64,000 nt of DNA from contig JAFGVE010000022.1 of the NCBI GenBank assembly GCA_016938175.1, forward strand, positions 46,840 to 110,839, given 5' to 3'. Position 1 is the stretch's first letter. The number at the start of each line of letters is the position of its first letter. The position numbers and the translations under genes were made by a program. This DNA comes from Campylobacterales bacterium. GTDB lineage: Bacteria > Campylobacterota > Campylobacteria > Campylobacterales > Sulfurimonadaceae. The notes below the pieces were generated by a model. It made no database searches. It worked only from the letters and a program-made list of their open reading frames with translations, and was not told the origin of the DNA. Positions 17,620-26,339 of this stretch are shown in pieces.

Positions 17620-18957
17620 ATGAAATTTACAAAATTAAGTCTAGTGGCGGCACTAGTAATCGGTTCAAGTGCGTTTGCAATTGAGAATACAAAAGTTAGT
17701 GGAGATGCTAAACTTTACTATCATACTTCTGACGCTGATGGTGCAACTTCTGCACTTGGTTCAAATAATGATGGTTCACTTTTTAATGCTGAAGACTCAG
17801 CTGCTGATGTCGCAGTTAACCTAAATGCTACTACTGATCTTGTCAAGACTGACTCGGTTTCTATTAGTGCAGGTGCTGGTCTTACAGTACTTACTACTTT
17901 AGGGTTAGAGAATACGCTAGTTGGTAATGTTTGGGGTGGTGCACATACTGCTGCTGCAAATGGCTCATCAATTGGTGCTAAAGTTCAAAATGCTTGGTGG
18001 GTAAATGAAGCATGGATGGCAGCTACAGCTGGTCAAACTACTTTAAAATTAGGTCGTATGGAGCTTGATACTCCACTAGCATTTACAGAAAAGTGGTCAA
18101 TTGAGCAAAATACATTTGAAGCAGCTGTTGTGATGAATCAAGATATTCCGGATACAACTTTAGTTGGTGCTTTCATTGGAAATGGAAATGGGAATGAAGG
18201 ATTTGGAATTAATACAGCTCCTGCATCAAGTGGTGTACAAATGGCTGGTGTTGTAAATGGTGATGGACAATTCCAAACATTTGGTAGTAATGGTGCATTT
18301 GCAATTGGTGCAATAAATAATTCTTTCAAGCCTTTAACACTTCAAGCATGGTACTATGATGTTTCTCGTGTTGTTGAAGCTTATTGGTTACAAGCTGATT
18401 TAGCATGTGAAAAAATTCCAGGTCTAATGGTTGGAGCACAATATTCAGGACATACGTTAAGCAAAAATGCTAATATCGGTGGAGCTACTCCATTAGCTGC
18501 TGGCGATGATTTATCATCTGATGTATATGCAGTAATGTTAGGCTTTAAAATGGAAGATACTTTCACTGTTAAAGCAGCATATTCACAAGTAGGTAAAGAT
18601 TTTGCAGCTGGTTTCAATACTGCAACAGGATATACAAGAGCACAATCTAAACTTTATACTGAAGCATGGTGGGGTGGTAACTTTGGTAAAGTTACACAAG
18701 CTGACACGCAATCATTTAAAGTATGTGCTAGTACACCAGCAAATGGTATTGCTAACTTAACAGCTAGCTATACAAGTGCTGATCAATCTGAAACTGCTGG
18801 TAACAACGATATGTCAGAAATCGCTGTAACTGCTTCTAAAACATTTGGTCCATTAGATGCAACACTTGCTTACATCTATACTGATGCAGAAAATCACAAT
18901 GTTAATGTGGATAACACTTCAAACGCTATCCAAGCATACTTAACTTTAAACTTCTAA
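17620..18957 (+). CDS. major outer-membrane porin, Opr family
   Basis: 445 residues. A clear signal peptide (about residues 1-20, ending SAFA before IEN) precedes an Ala/Gly/Asn/Thr-rich, beta-strand body that ends in LNF, the terminal Phe needed for barrel assembly. It resembles the large porins of Sulfurimonas and Campylobacter (Opr family). It should be a general diffusion channel. It is a single-gene unit with its own promoter and a strong terminator, as expected for an abundant protein. Two Cys in the barrel region are unusual for a porin but not unprecedented. Confidence 0.85.
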   Translation: MKFTKLSLVAALVIGSSAFAIENTKVSGDAKLYYHTSDADGATSALGSNNDGSLFNAEDSAADVAVNLNATTDLVKTDSVSISAGAGLTVLTTLGLENTLVGNVWGGAHTAAANGSSIGAKVQNAWWVNEAWMAATAGQTTLKLGRMELDTPLAFTEKWSIEQNTFEAAVVMNQDIPDTTLVGAFIGNGNGNEGFGINTAPASSGVQMAGVVNGDGQFQTFGSNGAFAIGAINNSFKPLTLQAWYYDVSRVVEAYWLQADLACEKIPGLMVGAQYSGHTLSKNANIGGATPLAAGDDLSSDVYAVMLGFKMEDTFTVKAAYSQVGKDFAAGFNTATGYTRAQSKLYTEAWWGGNFGKVTQADTQSFKVCASTPANGIANLTASYTSADQSETAGNNDMSEIAVTASKTFGPLDATLAYIYTDAENHNVNVDNTSNAIQAYLTLNF

Positions 18958-18973
18958 GTTTAGTTAGTAACTT

Positions 18974-19007
18974 ACTTACTCCTTTTGGAGTAAGTCTCTC
19001 TTTTTTG
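18974..19007 (+). terminator. intrinsic terminator after the porin gene
   Basis: A 9-bp perfect stem ACTTACTCC / GGAGTAAGT with a TTTT loop, followed by CTCTCTTTTTTG. This is a classical factor-independent terminator. Confidence 0.85.
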
Positions 19008-19017
19008 TAGCTCTTGT

Positions 19018-19025
19018 GCTATAAT
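19018..19025 (+). promoter_or_regulatory. extended -10 box directly before the permease start
   Basis: TGC-TATAAT, with TATAAT at 19020-19025. Six nucleotides follow and then the ATG at 19032. Transcription would begin at or next to the A of the start codon, and no ribosome site is present, so the message is a leaderless candidate. Confidence 0.55.
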
Positions 19026-19031
19026 CTTCTG

Positions 19032-19994
19032 ATGATAAAACTTTTCTTTCGAAAAACTGCATATCTCTTGTTTATGCTTTTAATTATTTCTCTCATTTCA
19101 TTTATAGCTATTCATTCTGCGCCTAACAGCTTTTTTGGAGCAGGAGAATTAAATCCAAATATGACAAAAGAAGCGGTTGAGAAATTAAAAGCTGTATATG
19201 GACTTGATAAATCTTGGATAGAACAGTACATAGACTGGATTTATAACCTTCTGACGCTAAATTTTGGAATTTCTTTTGTAAGTGGTTCGGATGTGAGTAA
19301 TGAAATACTTAATAGACTTCCTATTACTTTAGTAATGAATATAATATCTTTATTTGCTGTTTTTGGTTTATCTATTTATTTAGGTATCAAATCTGCAATG
19401 AATTATGAGAAGAGTAATGACTATTTAATTCGTCAACTCTCTGTAGTGTCATTTTCAATGCCAAGTTTTTACCTTGCTTTACTCTTTATGATTTTATTTT
19501 CTTTGGAGTTAGATATATTTCCTATTTCTGGTTTACACTCAGTTGAACCTAGAGAGGGAATTCATAATATTTTAGACATGGCATGGCATTTAACATTACC
19601 AATTAGTGTTATGATTTTTGGGGGAGTAGGAAGTTTAGTAATATATGTACGTTCTTTAACATTAGAGATTTTAAAGAGTGATTATTACTACTTTGCTCTT
19701 TCTCGAGGTATAGGAAATAGAGAGTTATTACGTTATTATATTTTTCCAAATCTTTTGCCCCCAATTATTACTCTTCTTGGTCTCTCAATTCCTGGATTAA
19801 TTGGTGGTAGTGTAATATTGGAGTCTATTTTTGGCATTGAAGGAATGGGACAACTCTTTTATCTTTCAGCACTTTCAAGAGATTATCCAATTATAATGGG
19901 GATTTTAATTATTACCGCTTTTTTAACACTGCTTGGCAATATGATTGCCGATTTGATTTTACTACGTCTAAATCCATATATGAAACGATATTAG
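19032..19994 (+). CDS. OppB/DppB-type ABC transporter permease, orphan
   Basis: A 320-residue membrane protein with about six transmembrane segments. The N-terminus (RKTAYLLFMLLIIS...FIAIHSAPN) and the binding-protein-dependent loop (EILKSDYYYFALSRGIGNRELLRYYIFPNLLPPII, described by its A-x-x-x-G-x9-P pattern) match dipeptide/oligopeptide/nickel permeases of the B type. The start at 19032 is chosen over 19014 because a -10 box lies at 19020-19025. No second permease, ATPase or binding protein is encoded nearby; its partners must be elsewhere, or it works with another system. Confidence 0.85.
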   Translation: MIKLFFRKTAYLLFMLLIISLISFIAIHSAPNSFFGAGELNPNMTKEAVEKLKAVYGLDKSWIEQYIDWIYNLLTLNFGISFVSGSDVSNEILNRLPITLVMNIISLFAVFGLSIYLGIKSAMNYEKSNDYLIRQLSVVSFSMPSFYLALLFMILFSLELDIFPISGLHSVEPREGIHNILDMAWHLTLPISVMIFGGVGSLVIYVRSLTLEILKSDYYYFALSRGIGNRELLRYYIFPNLLPPIITLLGLSIPGLIGGSVILESIFGIEGMGQLFYLSALSRDYPIIMGILIITAFLTLLGNMIADLILLRLNPYMKRY

Positions 19995-20010
19995 TAAGAT
20001 AGATAAACTT

Positions 20011-20038
20011 GGTGTAGGGACAGATAAATCCCTACATC
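20011..20038. terminator. hairpin between convergent permease and nusA
   Basis: GGTGTAGGGA pairs with TCCCTACATC (10 bp, one G-U) around an 8-nt loop, between two genes that end toward each other. The flanks are only modestly T-rich, so it may act in both directions with limited efficiency. Confidence 0.5.
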
Positions 20039-20046
20039 TTGAATTG

Positions 20047-21180
20047 TTAATTAAATAGTGCCTCTAGTGCATCAACACCATCTTTTTTCTCTTCTACTTC
20101 AGTATCTTGGCTTGATGCTTCATCACTTTCAATAAGTTCAATTTGCATACCTGTTAACATAGATGCTAAACGAATATTAATACCACTTTTTCCTATGGCT
20201 TTTGATTTTTGGTCAGATGGGAGTGTGATGATTGCTTTTTCATTCTCTCCTTCTTCATTTTTCACAATTTCAACATGAGAGATAATAGCAGGACTCATTG
20301 TACGGCTTATAAACAGCTCAGGAATAGTTGTGTACTCTATACAGTCAATATTCTCACCAATAAGTTCATCACTAACCGCGTTTATACGTACACCTTTGAC
20401 TCCAACTGTAGCACCTACAGCATCAACTTGTGGATGTGTTGAGAGTATGGCAATTTTAGCTCTCTCTCCAGGTATACGTGCAGATCTTTCTATTACTACC
20501 GTTCCTTCTGCTATTTCAGGGACTTCAAGCGCGAGGAGTGCTTCTAAAAATTTAGGAGAAGTACGTGAAAGCTCAATTTGCATTCCATCATCTTTACTCA
20601 TGTTAACTCTACGCACAACAGCTTTTATATGGTCACCAACTTTAAAAGATTCTCCCTTGATTCTGCTTTTCATTGGTAATACAGCACGAATTTCATCTAC
20701 TTCAATATATGTAGCATTTTGTGAATCAACACGAGTAACACGTCCACTTACAAGTGTCCCTATTTTTGATTGGTATTTACTATATATTTCATCTTCTACA
20801 AGTCTTTGAACGTGATACTCAATTTCTCTGTGAAGTTGAGATGCTCCTGTTCTCCCATACTCTTCTATCGAGTGTTCTATTTGGAGTTGGTCATCGAGTT
20901 CTACTTGATCATCATACTCTCTAGCTTCACTAATTGCAATGTATGCAGGAGCTAGCTCTTCATCTTGTAATCTTTCATCATTATCTTCAACTACTGTAAT
21001 TGTTTGTATAACTCGTATACTTTTTTTAGTTGGATCAACTTCTGCAACAAAGGCAAAGTTTTTGTTAATAACTCTTTTTGCAGTTTGTACAAACGCTGTT
21101 TTAAGTGCTTCAAGTACTTTGTCTGGCATAAGCCCTTTTTCGTGTGCAATAGCCTCTGCAATATCTAAAATTTTTTCCAT
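20047..21180 (-). CDS. nusA: transcription termination/antitermination factor NusA
   Basis: 377 residues, in order: the N-terminal RNA-polymerase-binding domain (MEKILDIAEAIAHEKGL), an S1 domain (GTLVSGRVTRVDSQNATYIEVDEIRAVLP region), two KH domains (ARIPGERAKIAI and SKAIGKSGINIRLAS motifs), and a short acidic tail. This is the length and order seen in NusA of this phylum, which lacks the long enterobacterial C-terminus. It binds RNA polymerase and tunes pausing, termination and rRNA antitermination. It lies divergent from the HP0268-miaB string. Confidence 0.95.
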   Translation of the reverse strand: MEKILDIAEAIAHEKGLMPDKVLEALKTAFVQTAKRVINKNFAFVAEVDPTKKSIRVIQTITVVEDNDERLQDEELAPAYIAISEAREYDDQVELDDQLQIEHSIEEYGRTGASQLHREIEYHVQRLVEDEIYSKYQSKIGTLVSGRVTRVDSQNATYIEVDEIRAVLPMKSRIKGESFKVGDHIKAVVRRVNMSKDDGMQIELSRTSPKFLEALLALEVPEIAEGTVVIERSARIPGERAKIAILSTHPQVDAVGATVGVKGVRINAVSDELIGENIDCIEYTTIPELFISRTMSPAIISHVEIVKNEEGENEKAIITLPSDQKSKAIGKSGINIRLASMLTGMQIELIESDEASSQDTEVEEKKDGVDALEALFN

Positions 21181-21311
21181 AAATATATGTCCTTTTTTCC
21201 CAAAGATTAGTAACAGTGATAAGTCATTTTTGGGGATTTCTTAACGAAGAATGACATTATACATAAATAGTGCTAAAAACATCTTTAACCCAATTTTTAT
21301 GACATTTTTAG

Positions 21312-21317
21312 TATAAT
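21312..21317 (+). promoter_or_regulatory. -10 box for the HP0268-miaB string
   Basis: A perfect TATAAT at 21312-21317, giving a leader of about 25 nt with AAGGAAAAG before the ATG at 21349. Confidence 0.5.
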
Positions 21318-21348
21318 GCAAGACTTATATAACTCAAGGAAAAGACGC

Positions 21349-21594
21349 ATGGATTTAAAAATTGCAAGAACTGAATTAGATGCAAAGCCAAAGAAAATAG
21401 ATTTAGAAAAAATAGAAGCTATGGTAGAAAAAGAGGAGAGTACAATTTTATATTTTGATAAAGATAACTCTCATAAAGATCTTTTAACTCTCCAAGATCA
21501 TTTTGAAGCAAAAGGAAAAAGTTTTTACATGAATGAGGTTAAATATGGTCTTTCAGATAATGACTATATGTACCAAGTTCACATTATGAGCTAA
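21349..21594 (+). CDS. HP0268-family protein
   Basis: 81 residues, MDLKIARTELDAKPKKI... onward. It matches my recollection of HP0268 of Helicobacter pylori, a small alpha/beta protein for which nicking-nuclease and ribonuclease activity has been reported. An upstream in-frame ATG at 21316 overlaps the -10 box; the ATG at 21349 has AAGGAAAAG at the right distance. It is followed after 7 nt by miaB, and then by a DUF374 gene, the same order as in Helicobacter. The biological role is not settled. Confidence 0.8.
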   Translation: MDLKIARTELDAKPKKIDLEKIEAMVEKEESTILYFDKDNSHKDLLTLQDHFEAKGKSFYMNEVKYGLSDNDYMYQVHIMS

Positions 21595-21601
21595 ATAACA
21601 T

Positions 21602-22900
21602 ATGAGTAAATCGCTTTTTATTGAAACATTAGGGTGTGCCATGAACACTCGTGACTCGGAGCATATGATCGCCCAGTTACAAGAGAAAGAAGGGTATGAA
21701 ATTACTCAAGAGGTTCGTGAGGCTGACCTTATTCTTATAAATACTTGTTCGGTACGTGAAAAACCTGTACAAAAACTATTTTCAGAACTAGGTGTTTTTA
21801 ATAAAAAGAAAAAACCTTCTGCTAAGATAGGTGTGTGCGGTTGTACCGCTTCTCATCTTGGAGATGAGATCATTAAAAGAGCACCCTATGTAAGTTTTGT
21901 ATTAGGTGCAAGAAATGTCTCAAAAATTACAGAAGTACTTCATAAAGATAAAGCAGTTGAAATTGACATTAATTATGATGAAAGTCAGTTTGCTTTTGAT
22001 GACTTTAGAAGCTCTCCATATAAAGCTTATATAAACATTTCCATAGGGTGTGATAAAAAGTGTACCTTTTGTATAGTTCCAAAAACGCGTGGGGAAGAGA
22101 TATCTATTCCTAATAACCTTATTTTGCAAGAAGCACAAAGAGCAGTGAATAAGGGTGCAAAAGAGGTTTTTTTACTTGGACAAAATGTTAATAACTATGG
22201 ACGCAGATTTTCAGGAAATGAAGAAAAAATCAACTTTACAGAGCTACTAAGACGTCTTTCAAAAATTGAAGGTTTAGAGCGTATTCGCTTCACATCTCCT
22301 CACCCTTTTCACATGGATGATGAGTTTATAGAAGAGTTTGCAAAAAATCCAAAAATTTGTAAGTCAATGCATATGCCATTACAGAGTGGAAGTACAGAGA
22401 TACTCAAGGCGATGAAACGTGGTTATACAAAAGAGTGGTTCATTGACAGAGTGAATAAACTCCGTAAAGAGTGTCCTGAAGTCTCTATTAGTACTGACAT
22501 TATTGTAGCTTTCCCAGGTGAAAGTGATGAAGATTTTGCAGACACGATAGATGTAATGAAGCAAGTACGCTTTGATCAAATCTTTTCATTTAAATATTCT
22601 CCTCGTCCAGAAACTGAAGCACAGTATTTACCAGAGATTGATCCAGAAATTGCTTCTGATAGACTCAGTTATTTACAAGCTCTACATACAGAGATACTAG
22701 ATGAGATTCAAGCTACATCTCTGGGGAAAGAGTACCGTGTATATTTTGAAGAGCTTATTCGTGATGGGTATGTATCAGGAAGAAGCGATAATAATCTTGT
22801 CATTAAGGTAAAAGGCTCAGAAGAGTTACTTGGTGAGTTTAGAGATGTCAAAATAACAGCAATTGGACGTACGATTCTTACAGGGGAGATTCTTGCGTAA
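21602..22900 (+). CDS. miaB: tRNA-2-methylthio-N6-dimethylallyladenosine synthase
   Basis: 432 residues. The N-terminal MTTase domain carries three cluster Cys (LGCAMN, NTCSVRE, CGCTAS). The radical-SAM motif CxxxCxxC (CDKKCTFC) and a C-terminal TRAM domain follow ([11 protein letters not shown]...; [11 protein letters not shown]). MiaB adds a methylthio group to A37 of tRNAs that read U-starting codons. It differs from RimO, also present in the window, in the TRSxxQ-like N-terminal sequence and the radical-SAM surroundings. It overlaps the acyltransferase gene by 8 nt. Confidence 0.95.
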   Translation: MSKSLFIETLGCAMNTRDSEHMIAQLQEKEGYEITQEVREADLILINTCSVREKPVQKLFSELGVFNKKKKPSAKIGVCGCTASHLGDEIIKRAPYVSFVLGARNVSKITEVLHKDKAVEIDINYDESQFAFDDFRSSPYKAYINISIGCDKKCTFCIVPKTRGEEISIPNNLILQEAQRAVNKGAKEVFLLGQNVNNYGRRFSGNEEKINFTELLRRLSKIEGLERIRFTSPHPFHMDDEFIEEFAKNPKICKSMHMPLQSGSTEILKAMKRGYTKEWFIDRVNKLRKECPEVSISTDIIVAFPGESDEDFADTIDVMKQVRFDQIFSFKYSPRPETEAQYLPEIDPEIASDRLSYLQALHTEILDEIQATSLGKEYRVYFEELIRDGYVSGRSDNNLVIKVKGSEELLGEFRDVKITAIGRTILTGEILA

Positions 22901-23516
22901 GAGAATTCTTAGAGCGTTTGCCCTTTTTGTGGCACCGCTTTTAGGTTCTTTACTCATTCGTTTTTTACATGTAAGCAATAAAATACGTTTTCATGCTCCA
23001 GAGTCTATTGGGACTGAAGCAACTATTTTCGCTTGTTGGCATGGTGAACTTCTCATGTTGCCTTACCTTTACAAGCACTACAGAAAAACACCTCATGCAA
23101 AAGTTCTTATTTCGCCGCACTTTGATGGTGAATTGATTTCACGTACTATTAAATATTTTGGTTTAGGAACACTCGCTGGTTCCACAGATAAACGTGCAGC
23201 TAAGGTACTTATACAAACCATAAAAACTATTAAAGAGGGGTATGATATAGGAATTACTCCAGATGGACCAAAAGGACCTCGACATGAAGTCGCAGATGGT
23301 ATAATAGTTATGGCGCAAAAAACTGGTGCAAAAATTGTACTAGTGGAGATAAAACCCACAAGGTTTTGGCAATTTAGTTCGTGGGATAAATTTGTTGTAC
23401 CAAAGCCTTTTGGTTGTATAAACTTTTATGCTACACAACCTCTAGATATTTCTGGATTAGAGCTTGAAGAGGCGCGTAGTTTAATTACACAGGGACTCTT
23501 AGAACATGCAAACTAA
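22893..23516 (+). CDS. lysophospholipid acyltransferase family protein (DUF374)
   Basis: About 207 residues. It has an N-terminal membrane segment, the catalytic-like His in [13 protein letters not shown], an [10 protein letters not shown] segment, and the family hallmark [16 protein letters not shown]. The DUF374 family is thought to transfer acyl chains to lipid A or other envelope lipids. A TTG at 22893 with AGGGGAGA upstream is preferred to the ATG at 22863, which lies well inside miaB. It overlaps the next gene by 11 nt. The miaB-DUF374 pairing is known from Helicobacter. Confidence 0.8.
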   Translation: MRKRILRAFALFVAPLLGSLLIRFLHVSNKIRFHAPESIGTEATIFACWHGELLMLPYLYKHYRKTPHAKVLISPHFDGELISRTIKYFGLGTLAGSTDKRAAKVLIQTIKTIKEGYDIGITPDGPKGPRHEVADGIIVMAQKTGAKIVLVEIKPTRFWQFSSWDKFVVPKPFGCINFYATQPLDISGLELEEARSLITQGLLEHAN

Positions 23517-23961
23517 AATACTTTTTCCTGCTATTGCTCTTGGTACACTTTTGTTTATGGGGGTTTATTTTTTACTAAATCCATCTTATGAACGTTCAAT
23601 TGAAGCAAAGTACCACTATGAGATGGGTCATTACAAGGAAGCTTATACACTGGCAAGTGAAGCTTTTGCTATGGATGTATATAACAGAATGGCAAGTACT
23701 ATTATGGCGCAGTCTCAAACGTCTTTAAAGTATGTTACGTTTATAGAGCAGGCAAAAGAGTATTTAGAAGAGATAAATACAATTGCTAAAAATGATACGA
23801 TTAGTGAAGCACAGAGAGCAAAAATAAAGCTCATGAGCGAGGTGATTGTTAATTCATATACAAAATTAGCTCCAAGTGTTATTACGGATAAAGAGTTAAC
23901 ACGAGAGGCTGCGTTTTACAATAAAAATTTCGAGATGCTTCTTGAAAAAGTTTCTAAGTAG
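23506..23961 (+). CDS. membrane-anchored helical protein, function unknown
   Basis: 151 residues: one transmembrane segment at about residues 5-24, then a helical region with TPR-like spacing (EAKYHYEMGHYKEAYTLASEAFAMD) and more helices. It is probably anchored in the inner membrane with the helical part in the periplasm. It overlaps both neighbours (11 nt with the acyltransferase gene, 20 nt with the recombinase gene), so it is translated from the same message. Not recognised; it may act in the envelope together with the trio downstream. Confidence 0.7.
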   Translation: MQTKILFPAIALGTLLFMGVYFLLNPSYERSIEAKYHYEMGHYKEAYTLASEAFAMDVYNRMASTIMAQSQTSLKYVTFIEQAKEYLEEINTIAKNDTISEAQRAKIKLMSEVIVNSYTKLAPSVITDKELTREAAFYNKNFEMLLEKVSK

Positions 23962-24784
23962 TCAAAGACTTCAATTTTTAAAAAGTCTAGAAGAACTTCG
24001 GGGATATTCACAGCTTACATTAAAGAGTTATGATGAGTCAATTCTAGAGGCTTTGAAGTATATAGAAATACTTCAAGAGAATGAGCATTTTATTTTTAAT
24101 CTTATGCCTTACCGTCTTCATATTGCTAAACTGAATGCAAAAACAATCAGTAAAAAACTAAGTGCTATTCGTAGCTTTGTCTCTTTTTTAAATGACGAAG
24201 GTACGAGAATAGAGTTAAAAGCAGATGAGAGTATAAAAGTAGCAAAGACATTGCCAAAACCGATTTTACATGAACATATTGTAGAAGCGATAGAAGCAAG
24301 TGACTTGCAAGAAGAGTTAGTTGTCCTTATGTTATATACATTGGGTTTACGTATCTCAGAACTCTCGAGTTTAAAACTTGAAAATATTTCAAAAGAGTGG
24401 GTAAGGGTAATTGGAAAAGGAAATAAACAACGGGATATACCTCTTTTAGAAAATACGTATACTCTGTTACAGAGGTATATTGTTGCTTATAATCCAAAAA
24501 TATTTCTTTTTGAGAAAGATACAGAGAAATTAAGCGAAAATAGTCTAAGATATATCGTTACTAAAATCTTTAAAAGAGTAGGTTTGAAGGTAACACCGCA
24601 TCAACTGCGTCACTCATATGCTTCATCGCTTCTTAACAGTGGCGCTCCAATAGTTGATGTTAGCGAGCTTTTAGGACATTCGTCTATGGCGACAACACAA
24701 ATATATACAAAATTGGGCAGTGCATTGAAGCAACAAAACTACAACAAGGCACATCCGCTTTGCAGAGAGGATAAAGAGTGTTAG
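23942..24784 (+). CDS. Xer-type tyrosine recombinase
   Basis: 280 residues with a core-binding domain (about residues 1-100) and a catalytic domain. All family residues are visible: R137 (TLGLRISEL), Lys in GKGNKQR, H220 and R223 (HQLRHS), H246 (LGHSS) and the nucleophile Y255 (QIYTK). It would resolve chromosome dimers at a dif site, as XerH does alone in Campylobacterota, although XerH there is longer (about 350 residues), so this could also be a second, XerD-like recombinase. The start is TTG at 23942. The 3' end overlaps the next gene by 7 nt. There is no phage or integron context. Confidence 0.85.
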   Translation: MKKFLSSQRLQFLKSLEELRGYSQLTLKSYDESILEALKYIEILQENEHFIFNLMPYRLHIAKLNAKTISKKLSAIRSFVSFLNDEGTRIELKADESIKVAKTLPKPILHEHIVEAIEASDLQEELVVLMLYTLGLRISELSSLKLENISKEWVRVIGKGNKQRDIPLLENTYTLLQRYIVAYNPKIFLFEKDTEKLSENSLRYIVTKIFKRVGLKVTPHQLRHSYASSLLNSGAPIVDVSELLGHSSMATTQIYTKLGSALKQQNYNKAHPLCREDKEC

Positions 24785-25818
24785 AAAGACTTCTTGAAAC
24801 GTTATACAATAAAGTCTTTGTAAATATTTTACTCGAAGGCTCTCGAACACAAGTATATATTGAAGTCTGTTCAGGCAATACTCCATTTGAGGTTCTTGAA
24901 AATGCTCATAAGTCCTTTGATACAAATGTTTTGAGTGCAGAGTTGGTAGCTTATATCCAAAGCTTTACAAAAGAAACGCCTTATTTTTATATAGCCATTC
25001 TAGATACTTCTTTGGAGCAAGGTGCAATTCCAACTTGTGATAAAAAGCGTTTAGCTTATTATCATGATGTGAGTGCATGCGAATATAAATGTAGTGCAGA
25101 TAATTGGACTTTTTTTACTTCCAAGAGTGATTTATATGCCTTGGAGAAGAAGTACCATAAAGTTGGTTTGGATTTTGTTTTCTCCCCTTTTACATTACTT
25201 GCACACTTCTTTAAAGATAAGCAACATGCAAATTTTGTTATGTTTGTACTTGTAGAGACTGCAGCTATTTCCTTGATGATTTTTGAAAATACAAGGTTGG
25301 TCTTTGCGGATTATCTTGATATGCATCATATACCTGAAGAAGACGCTTTAAGTAGTGGTGAACTTGATGATGATTTTGACTTAGATTTAGAGGATAGTAT
25401 AGATCTTGAAGGTATTGACGTTGATGCTCAAGAGATGGAAATGATAGATGACTTTGGAGATATTGAAGATTTAGATTCTCTTGAAGAGATAGATGAGTTT
25501 TCCGAGCATAAAGATATTGAAGAGGAGTTATTAGAAGCTGTGCAAGAGCCAGAAGGCTCATCTGGAGTTGCGACTAAAGATAGTTTTAATGAAGATTATC
25601 GTCGTTTTGCTCTTATTCAATCAGCAGTTGGACACTATTATAAAGATGAACGCTATGCAAGTAGTTTTATAGAAAATGTTTATGTTGCCGATGGTGTAGG
25701 CATGAGTTCAGAATTTAAACGTTATTTGGAAGAAGAGATGTTTGTCAACGTTTATATTAGACAGGCAGATATAGCTATGGAGATGTGTGAGCTAGCCAAG
25801 ATGGAGTTTGAAGCATGA
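24778..25818 (+). CDS. PilM/GspL-like protein with an acidic linker (tentative)
   Basis: 346 residues starting at GTG, overlapping the recombinase gene by 7 nt. There is no transmembrane segment. The N-terminal part (about residues 1-180) is a mixed alpha/beta region. Residues about 185-270 form an unusually acidic stretch, rich in Asp and Glu (DDDFDLDLEDSIDLEG and similar). A helical C-terminal region follows. Not recognised by sequence. The next two genes have the layout of PilN and PilO, so this may be the cytoplasmic PilM/GspL-type partner of a type IV pilus or DNA-uptake platform, as in the Campylobacter Cts system (inference). It could also be unrelated. Confidence 0.45.
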   Translation: MLERLLETLYNKVFVNILLEGSRTQVYIEVCSGNTPFEVLENAHKSFDTNVLSAELVAYIQSFTKETPYFYIAILDTSLEQGAIPTCDKKRLAYYHDVSACEYKCSADNWTFFTSKSDLYALEKKYHKVGLDFVFSPFTLLAHFFKDKQHANFVMFVLVETAAISLMIFENTRLVFADYLDMHHIPEEDALSSGELDDDFDLDLEDSIDLEGIDVDAQEMEMIDDFGDIEDLDSLEEIDEFSEHKDIEEELLEAVQEPEGSSGVATKDSFNEDYRRFALIQSAVGHYYKDERYASSFIENVYVADGVGMSSEFKRYLEEEMFVNVYIRQADIAMEMCELAKMEFEA

Positions 25819-26339
25819 AATATAGCTATATCAGACCTAGAAAAAAAAGTGCACTAACACAAGAAGTTTTACTGAGTTTAACATTTTTTGGTATTACATT
25901 GTTGATGCTTTGTTTTACGTATCTATTTTTAGTTTATAAAGATTATGCATTTGTACAAGATACGCAAGCTTTACAACAAGAGAGGGCAATTTTAGAAAAA
26001 AATTTAGAGAAGATGAAATCTGACATTGCATTTATAGAAAAACAAAGAGAATTTGCTCAAAAGATTTACACACAAAATAGTGTTCTTAAGGACTCGATAA
26101 CTAATTTATTTGATTTAGTGCCGCAAAGAATTACTCTTTCAGAAGCAAAACTACTCAAAAATGGCCTTGTGCTTTACGGTGTAACACCAAGTAAAGATGT
26201 CTATAATTTTATGCTTCATGCGCCTTTACGCTCAATTTTTCATAGAACATATAGTAGCTTTTATCCCGCGCAAAATGGTTGGTTACACTTTGTTTCGACA
26301 AACTATAGTGATAAAGAGGAGTTGACAGATGAAAATTAG
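25815..26339 (+). CDS. PilN-like inner-membrane protein
   Basis: 174 residues: a basic N-terminus, a transmembrane segment at about residues 20-42, a coiled coil at about 50-85, and a C-terminal domain with the pattern DLVPQRITLSEAKLLKNGLVLYGVTPSKDVYNFM, typical of PilN/GspL cytoplasmic-to-periplasmic platform proteins (ferredoxin-like fold). It would help hold a type IV pilus or type II secretion-like machine in the inner membrane. It overlaps both flanking genes (4 and 11 nt). No ATPase, secretin or pilin gene is visible in this window. Confidence 0.55.
   Translation: MKYSYIRPRKKSALTQEVLLSLTFFGITLLMLCFTYLFLVYKDYAFVQDTQALQQERAILEKNLEKMKSDIAFIEKQREFAQKIYTQNSVLKDSITNLFDLVPQRITLSEAKLLKNGLVLYGVTPSKDVYNFMLHAPLRSIFHRTYSSFYPAQNGWLHFVSTNYSDKEELTDEN

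Noticed and set aside
20330..20809. 159-residue plus-strand frame opposite nusA
   Set aside because: Ser/Thr-rich composition typical of a reversed coding strand, no ribosome site, and nusA has clear domains.
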